This document shows, in pieces, positions 59,364 through 64,000 of a DNA stretch of 64,000 nucleotides. The stretch's first letter is position 1. Each line of letters begins with the position of its first letter. The stretch comes from Methylotenera mobilis JLW8 (GTDB lineage: Bacteria; Pseudomonadota; Gammaproteobacteria; Burkholderiales; Methylophilaceae). Location: the NCBI RefSeq assembly GCF_000023705.1, contig NC_012968.1, positions 2,480,001-2,544,000 of the forward strand, written 5' to 3'. The position numbers were made by a program, and so were the translations under genes. The notes under the pieces are model-generated. The model worked only from the letters and a program-made list of their open reading frames with translations, was not told the origin of the DNA and made no database searches.

Positions 59364-60041
59364 CTATGACGCTTGCTTTAACACGACTAAATGACGCTCC
59401 GCATCCAACCCAGCCACCCTCAGCGGGCGAATCTCCGTAGGCTGCACGCTGCTCTTCTTAAATTCATGCTCAGGCACAACACCCTTCATCGCCAGCCAAG
59501 CGCCATCTTCCACCAACAAATGCTTGGTCAGTTTGATAAACAACGCAATTTCCGAAAACGCACGCGAGATGATGACATCAAATTTTTCAGGCATCTCTTT
59601 GCTAGGCACAGTTTGCTCTTCAATGCGCCCATGAATCACGCTGAAGTTTGCTAAGCCCAACTCCGCCTTCACCTGACGCATGAAGCTCACTTTTTTTTGC
59701 ACCGCATCAATAGATGTTACTTGTAACTCTGGTAGGCAAATCGCCAGCGGTATACTCGGCAAACCCGCACCTGCTCCAACATCTAGTAAGCGTTTACATT
59801 CGATGTGCGCGAGTACAGACAGGCTATCCAAGATGTGCAACGTTACCATTTCCATAGGTTCGCGCACTGCAGTGAGGTTGTGCACCTGATTCCACTTATA
59901 GATCAATGCCACGTAGTCCAACAGCTTTTGCGTTTGTTCCGGTAGCAGGGTAATTCCCATTTCCTGCAGGCCATTTTCTAACTTAGCCTGCAACTGTGCA
60001 CGATCATCCGACTTAAAATTCTTTGGCATATTGCCCGTCAT
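59364..60041 (-). CDS. rsmG: 16S rRNA (guanine527-N7)-methyltransferase
   Basis: Methylates G527 of 16S rRNA using S-adenosylmethionine. The 225-residue protein contains [14 protein letters not shown], the SAM-binding [30 protein letters not shown] and [12 protein letters not shown]. Its start overlaps the mnmG stop by 4 bp (ATGA), so translation is coupled; a Met four codons later is possible. The mnmG-rsmG-parA-parB string is the classical origin-side cluster. Confidence 0.97.
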   Translation of the reverse strand: MTGNMPKNFKSDDRAQLQAKLENGLQEMGITLLPEQTQKLLDYVALIYKWNQVHNLTAVREPMEMVTLHILDSLSVLAHIECKRLLDVGAGAGLPSIPLAICLPELQVTSIDAVQKKVSFMRQVKAELGLANFSVIHGRIEEQTVPSKEMPEKFDVIISRAFSEIALFIKLTKHLLVEDGAWLAMKGVVPEHEFKKSSVQPTEIRPLRVAGLDAERHLVVLKQAS

Positions 60042-61957
60042 GCTACATTTCCCATATCTGCATTGCTGTTAGTTAAACTCTTCGCACGTGATTTACGTTT
60101 TAAATAAACCAGCAATAAGGAAATCGCCGCTGGCGTAATGCCAGAAATACGGCTGGCTTGACCTATAGTCTCTGGCTTATGCGCATTTAATTTTTGCTGT
60201 GCCTCTATTGGTAAACCATGAATTTCCCTATAGTCCAAATCCTTGGGCAATATGGTATTTTCCTGCCCACGACTACGCGCCACTTCTTCCACCTGGCGAT
60301 CAATATAACCCTGATATTTAGCAGAAATTTCCACCTGCTCACGCACTGCAGGCTCCAACTCACCTAAACCAGAAGCATCTAAACTAAGCACAGCTTCATA
60401 GCTCACCGCGGGGCGGCGCAATAGCTCAAACAAGCTATATTCATGCTCAAGCGGCTTGCCAAATACAGCCTGCATTTGCTCTGCACTTAAGTTGGCCGGC
60501 TGTACAAAGGTTTTTTTCAAACGCTCCTGTTCGCGCTCAATCGCTTCTTTTTTGCGGCTAAATGCTTCCCAGCGTGCATCATCTACCAAACCCAGCTTAC
60601 GGCCGATCTCAGTCAAGCGCATATCTGCGTTATCTTCTCGCAACTGCAACCTATACTCGGCACGACTAGTAAACATGCGATAGGGCTCACTCACTCCGCG
60701 TGTAATCAGATCATCTACCAGCACACCCAAATAGGCCTCATCACGCGCAGGGCACCATGCCTCTTTACCTTGCGCATACAATGCTGCGTTAGCGCCGGCA
60801 AGCAAGCCTTGCGCGGCCGCCTCTTCATAGCCAGTAGTGCCATTAATCTGGCCGGCAAAAAACAAGCCTTGCACTGCTTTTGTTTCCAAGCTTGATTTCA
60901 AACCGCGTGGATCGTAATAATCATATTCAATCGCATAACCTGGACGCAGAATATGTGCGTTTTCCAGACCACGTACTGAACGCACCAAAGCCAATTGGAT
61001 ATCAAAAGGCAAACTGGTAGAAATACCATTTGGGTAAATTTCATTGGTTGCCAAACCTTCAGGTTCCAAGAAGATTTGATGTGACTCTTTATCCGCAAAA
61101 CGGTGGATTTTATCCTCCACGCTAGGGCAGTAGCGCGGGCCAACGCCCTCAATCACACCTGTGTACATAGGCGAACGATCTAGTCCGCTGCGAATAATAT
61201 CGTGTGTACGCTCATTGGTATGCGTAATCCAACACGGCAATTGCGCAGGGTGTTGTGCTGCATTACCCAAAAATGAAAACACCGGCACAGGATTATCACC
61301 CGGCTGTATCGTCATTACTGAGTAATCAATTGTGCGCCCATCAATACGTGGTGGGGTGCCGGTTTTTAAGCGGCCTGCTGGCAAGCCGATTTCACGTAAA
61401 CGTGCTGCTAGCGAAACAGATGGTGGGTCACCAGCGCGTCCAGCTTGATAGTTTTGCAAACCCACATGCACCAAACCACCTAAAAACGTACCGGCGGTTA
61501 ACACGACAGCTTTCGCTGCAAAACGCAGGCCAATCTGCGTCACCACACCAGCGGCACGATCACCTTCCAAAATAATGTCATCTACCGCCTGCTGAAATAA
61601 CCAAAGGTTTTCTTGGTTTTCCAAACGATGTCGAATCGCCGCTTTATATAACACACGGTCTGCTTGTGCACGCGTGGCACGTACGGCAGGACCCTTGCTT
61701 GAATTCAAGATACGAAACTGAATACCACCCTCATCGGTGGCGGCAGCCATCGCGCCACCCAATGCATCAATCTCTTTAACTAAATGCCCCTTACCAATAC
61801 CGCCAATACTTGGATTGCACGACATTTGGCCCAAGGTTTCAATATTATGTGTGAGCAATAAGGTTTTTTGACCCATTCTTGCGCTGGCAAGCGCTGCCTC
61901 AGTGCCAGCATGTCCACCACCCACCACAATCACATCAAAAATATCAGGAAAATTCAT
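60038..61957 (-). CDS. mnmG: tRNA uridine-5-carboxymethylaminomethyl modification enzyme MnmG
   Basis: With MnmE it installs cmnm5 on U34 of several tRNAs, using FAD. The 639 residues show the FAD motif [75 protein letters not shown] and a C-terminal helical domain ([18 protein letters not shown]) that binds MnmE. Its partner mnmE lies at the right edge of the window. A parS site is 90 bp upstream of its start. Confidence 0.98.
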   Translation of the reverse strand: MNFPDIFDVIVVGGGHAGTEAALASARMGQKTLLLTHNIETLGQMSCNPSIGGIGKGHLVKEIDALGGAMAAATDEGGIQFRILNSSKGPAVRATRAQADRVLYKAAIRHRLENQENLWLFQQAVDDIILEGDRAAGVVTQIGLRFAAKAVVLTAGTFLGGLVHVGLQNYQAGRAGDPPSVSLAARLREIGLPAGRLKTGTPPRIDGRTIDYSVMTIQPGDNPVPVFSFLGNAAQHPAQLPCWITHTNERTHDIIRSGLDRSPMYTGVIEGVGPRYCPSVEDKIHRFADKESHQIFLEPEGLATNEIYPNGISTSLPFDIQLALVRSVRGLENAHILRPGYAIEYDYYDPRGLKSSLETKAVQGLFFAGQINGTTGYEEAAAQGLLAGANAALYAQGKEAWCPARDEAYLGVLVDDLITRGVSEPYRMFTSRAEYRLQLREDNADMRLTEIGRKLGLVDDARWEAFSRKKEAIEREQERLKKTFVQPANLSAEQMQAVFGKPLEHEYSLFELLRRPAVSYEAVLSLDASGLGELEPAVREQVEISAKYQGYIDRQVEEVARSRGQENTILPKDLDYREIHGLPIEAQQKLNAHKPETIGQASRISGITPAAISLLLVYLKRKSRAKSLTNSNADMGNVA

Positions 61958-62047
61958 ATTTTAATCACAAAAAAACGTTATTACTCAAGAGGTAGCAGTT
62001 TAACTTAAACTCAAGTTTAGGTCATGCATAACGCTACTTATAATCAA

Positions 62048-62063
62048 TGTTTCACGTGAAACA
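62048..62063. other. parS centromere site 1
   Basis: TGTTTCACGTGAAACA, an exact match to the conserved 16-bp bacterial parS palindrome, in the AT-rich gap upstream of mnmG. ParB (57602-58462) should bind here. A single DnaA-box-like TTATTCACA follows at 62090-62098. Confidence 0.96.
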
Positions 62064-62237
62064 ATCAAAAATTACCGCGCTGTCATAATTTATTCACAAA
62101 TTAGCAATAAAATTCGCTTTAATCGATATCATGCAAGCTATAATTGGTTTAGAATTAAGTCATATTATAACAATCACAATCAATATACTTTTGTTTAACT
62201 AGATTTGGTTTATTGGTTTATTACTAAGGAGTCGCAC

Positions 62238-62687
62238 GTGAAATACACCCATATTGTTTTGGCCACGTTACTAGGTTTTGCTTCACTTACAGCCCATGCT
62301 GCGCAAGCAAACATTACCAACGCCGAAGGACTAACAAAAAAATACACTGGTATCGCACAAACGGTTAACCCAGAATTCGTCACCTCTGTAACAGAAGGTA
62401 AGATGTTCTTTAACCGCAAGTTCAAAATGCCTAACGGCAAAGAGATGGCTTGTGCTTCATGTCACACAACCAACCCAGCTAACCCAGGTAAACATGCATT
62501 AACTGGCAAATCAATCGAGCCATTGTCACCTGCAGTTAACAACAAACGCTTTAAAGATATTGAAAAAGTTGAAGAGAAATTCACTGAACACTGCAACGAA
62601 ATTATCGGTACAGATTGTACAGCAGCTGAAAAAGCTAACTACATCATCTATCTACTAACTGAAAGAACACCTTCGGCTAAAAAATAA
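62238..62687 (+). CDS. Small c-type cytochrome (SHP/DUF1924-like)
   Basis: A periplasmic monoheme cytochrome of 149 residues in precursor form. The GTG at 62238 is chosen because AAGGAG lies six bases before it. The signal peptide (THIVLATLLGFASLTAHA) is followed by the heme-attachment motif CASCH in MACASCHTTNP. Past the heme there are two further cysteines (EHCNEIIGTDC), which could form a disulfide as in the SHP family that also lacks a Met axial ligand. It may pass electrons to or bind small ligands; partner genes are not adjacent. It is followed by a good terminator and stands alone between the two parS sites. Confidence 0.88.
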   Translation: MKYTHIVLATLLGFASLTAHAAQANITNAEGLTKKYTGIAQTVNPEFVTSVTEGKMFFNRKFKMPNGKEMACASCHTTNPANPGKHALTGKSIEPLSPAVNNKRFKDIEKVEEKFTEHCNEIIGTDCTAAEKANYIIYLLTERTPSAKK

Positions 62688-62706
62688 TTAACCTCTGTTA
62701 ATTTGA

Positions 62707-62738
62707 AGCAGAATCTCGCGAGAGGTTCTGCTTTTTTT
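62707..62738 (+). terminator. Cytochrome gene terminator
   Basis: AGCAGAATCTC pairs with GAGGTTCTGCT (one G-U pair) over a 4-base loop, followed by seven T. Confidence 0.92.
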
Positions 62739-62926
62739 ATATCCATCTTTGCTCAACCTAACAATCACAGTAAATATAAACAGTACATGGCGCTATGTTG
62801 TTGGCTAAACCAACACCCCCATAGCTAATTAGCACACACCCCGCAACACAGAACTCTATTCAACAAAATCATCTGCAGCAGTGCCATCAACCCGACAACC
62901 CTGACAAAGCAAAACAACCACGGCAT

Positions 62927-62942
62927 TGTTTCACGTGAAACA
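62927..62942. other. parS centromere site 2
   Basis: A second exact TGTTTCACGTGAAACA, 879 bp from the first, in the 390-bp gap between the cytochrome and yegP-like genes. Apart from this, the terminator and the promoter below, I see nothing in that gap. Confidence 0.96.
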
Positions 62943-62986
62943 ATCTACAGCACCCCCTTCGGCATCAACACCTTAATGCATCAGTA

Positions 62987-63016
62987 TTGACTTGTATGCA
63001 TCTGCGCGCCTATAGT
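62987..63016 (+). promoter_or_regulatory. Promoter of the YegP-family gene
   Basis: TTGACT (62987-62992), 18-bp spacer, TATAGT (63011-63016): a good sigma-70 type promoter about 60 bases before the start codon. Confidence 0.6.
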
Positions 63017-63077
63017 ACCTATAGCAATAAGTGCAAGAACGAACATTAGACCGACAAATAATACTAAGGAGAATTTT

Positions 63078-63413
63078 ATGGCTGGAAAATTTGAATTAAA
63101 AACAGCAAAAAGTGGTCAGTTTCACTTTAATTTATTGGCAAGTAACGGCCAAATTATTTTGCAATCTGAAATGTACGAGACTAAAGCCAGCGCATTAAAT
63201 GGCATCGCTTCCATCCAAAAAAATGCGGCTGATGATGCACGTTATGAGCGCTTGGTATCAAAAACAGAAAAGCCATACTTTGTACTGAAAGCCGGTAACC
63301 ATCAGGTTATCGGTCAAAGCCAAATGTATGAAAGCGAAGCTTCACGCGATAACGGTATTGAATCTGTGAAGAAAAATGGTCCTGAAGCCACCATTACAGA
63401 CCTAACAGCATAA
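63078..63413 (+). CDS. YegP family protein, two tandem DUF1508 repeats
   Basis: A 111-residue protein made of two copies of a roughly 50-residue unit: the first around GKFELKTAKSGQFHFNLLAS...QSEMYETKASALNGI, the second around PYFVLKAGNHQVIGQSQMYESEASRDNGI. Function of this family is not established. AAGGAG stands before the ATG, with a good promoter upstream and a terminator downstream, so it is a single-gene unit that is likely well expressed. Confidence 0.93.
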   Translation: MAGKFELKTAKSGQFHFNLLASNGQIILQSEMYETKASALNGIASIQKNAADDARYERLVSKTEKPYFVLKAGNHQVIGQSQMYESEASRDNGIESVKKNGPEATITDLTA

Positions 63414-63420
63414 GGGTTAC

Positions 63421-63453
63421 AAAAAAAATGGCGCCTACTAAGGCGCTATTTTT
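63421..63453. terminator. Terminator after the YegP-family gene
   Basis: GCGCCT/AGGCGC stem extended by A-T pairs, 4-base loop, with A run on the left and T run on the right; it may also serve mnmE from the other side. Confidence 0.85.
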
Positions 63454-63519
63454 CATCATAAAACCATAATTTTAGCAACCAACAGAGAGTTAATCGCTAC
63501 CTCAACATGCGAAGCAAAC

Positions 63520-64000
63520 TTACTTGCCTATACAGAATTTAGAGAAAATCTCACCAAGCAAATCATCTGGAGTGAATTCTCCCGTAATACTACTTAATGC
63601 TTCTTGTGCTAAACGTAATTCTTCCGCCACCAACTCAGCCGAGTTTATTTGACTCGCCGCCAAATCCAAATGCGCAGCTACCTCTGTTAATGCAGATAAA
63701 TGCCTAGCACGCGCCATAAACACACCCTCAGCATTATTTTGGTAACCCGCCAATTGCAACAAGTGATGTTTCAGCAGATCGACACCAACTCCAGTTTTTG
63801 CAGAAATATAAATATGTATTGCATGGTCTTGCTCTGTAATTAAAGCTGGTTCTTGCGTCACATCTATCTTATTATGCACCCAAACTTTTGGGATTTTTTG
63901 CGGCAACCTAGCTAAAATCGATTTTTCCACCTCGGTAATACCATGAGTTGCATCAACCAATAATAATGCGATATGAGCCGTTTCTGTGGCTCGCCAAGTT
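63520..64000 (-). CDS. mnmE: tRNA modification GTPase MnmE, C-terminal part
   Basis: Partner of MnmG in tRNA U34 modification. The frame runs off the right edge, giving about 160 C-terminal residues: the end of the G domain with the switch II-side stretch [14 protein letters not shown], the base-specificity motif HNKID, and SAKTGVGVD; then the C-terminal helices ending [15 protein letters not shown] with the conserved terminal Cys-Ile-Gly-Lys. In related genomes yidC, rnpA, rpmH and dnaA lie beyond it, so the origin is probably a short way to the right. Confidence 0.96.
   Translation of the reverse strand, partial: TWRATETAHIALLLVDATHGITEVEKSILARLPQKIPKVWVHNKIDVTQEPALITEQDHAIHIYISAKTGVGVDLLKHHLLQLAGYQNNAEGVFMARARHLSALTEVAAHLDLAASQINSAELVAEELRLAQEALSSITGEFTPDDLLGEIFSKFCIGK

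Noticed and set aside
61958-62237. Chromosomal origin in the AT-rich gap upstream of mnmG
   Set aside because: Only one good DnaA box was seen there; a cluster would be expected. The origin more likely lies beyond mnmE near dnaA.

Overview
The window looks like chromosome from a methylotrophic betaproteobacterium, most likely Methylophilaceae (Methylotenera or Methylobacillus-like). Three things suggest this: a free-standing pqqA gene (13324-13395), core proteins of betaproteobacterial type, and the order mnmE / mnmG-rsmG-parA-parB-atpIBEFHAGDC-glmU-glmS, which in this class lies beside the replication origin. Two perfect parS sites (62048 and 62927) support an origin-proximal right end. The family assignment is an inference; no rRNA is present.

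Left part (1-13.4 kb), envelope functions. An RND multidrug efflux pair (permease cut by the window edge, plus its lipoprotein adaptor) is read leftward, with a small membrane protein upstream. Then, rightward, a cysteine-free ArsR-type regulator sits directly in front of a lysophospholipid recycling pair (aas acyltransferase/acyl-ACP synthetase and the lplT flippase). A two-gene unit follows: an LTA-synthase/OpgB-like phosphoglycerol transferase and a fusion of a glycosidase-like barrel to a WaaP/InaA-type kinase domain. An orphan pqqA with a strong terminator closes this part.

Middle (13.5-30 kb), housekeeping biosynthesis, mostly leftward. It holds mltA, apaG, thiG-thiS, hemE, gltD-gltB, the thiD-thiE-hemL operon and tRNA-Gly(CCC), with a rightward dienelactone hydrolase and a GT39 sugar transferase. 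Thiamine genes occur in two separate clusters.

30.4-36.8 kb, a metal-efflux island: a small putative membrane or leader ORF, a run of four stem-loops, an outer-membrane factor, a lipoprotein adaptor, a heavy-metal RND permease whose reading frame is broken by one base near 34965, and a PII-like protein of the kind found next to such pumps.

37-46.7 kb: priA; divergent argS, a SPOR protein, dsbA and an SDR enzyme; then ettA, yaeQ and a stand-alone class III cyclase domain.

46.7-64 kb, the origin-proximal block: glmS and glmU, the complete F1Fo ATP synthase operon, parB/parA, rsmG and mnmG, all leftward. A c-type cytochrome and a YegP protein follow rightward, and then the C-terminal part of mnmE. 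ParB presumably binds the two parS sites only a few kb from its own gene.

No CRISPR array, insertion sequence or prophage was seen. The most notable items are the frameshifted metal pump, the glycosidase-like/kinase fusion with a substituted catalytic position, the ArsR-aas-lplT arrangement with an operator overlapping the start codon, the Asp-to-Asn change in the multidrug pump's proton relay, and the structured leader before the metal-efflux operon.
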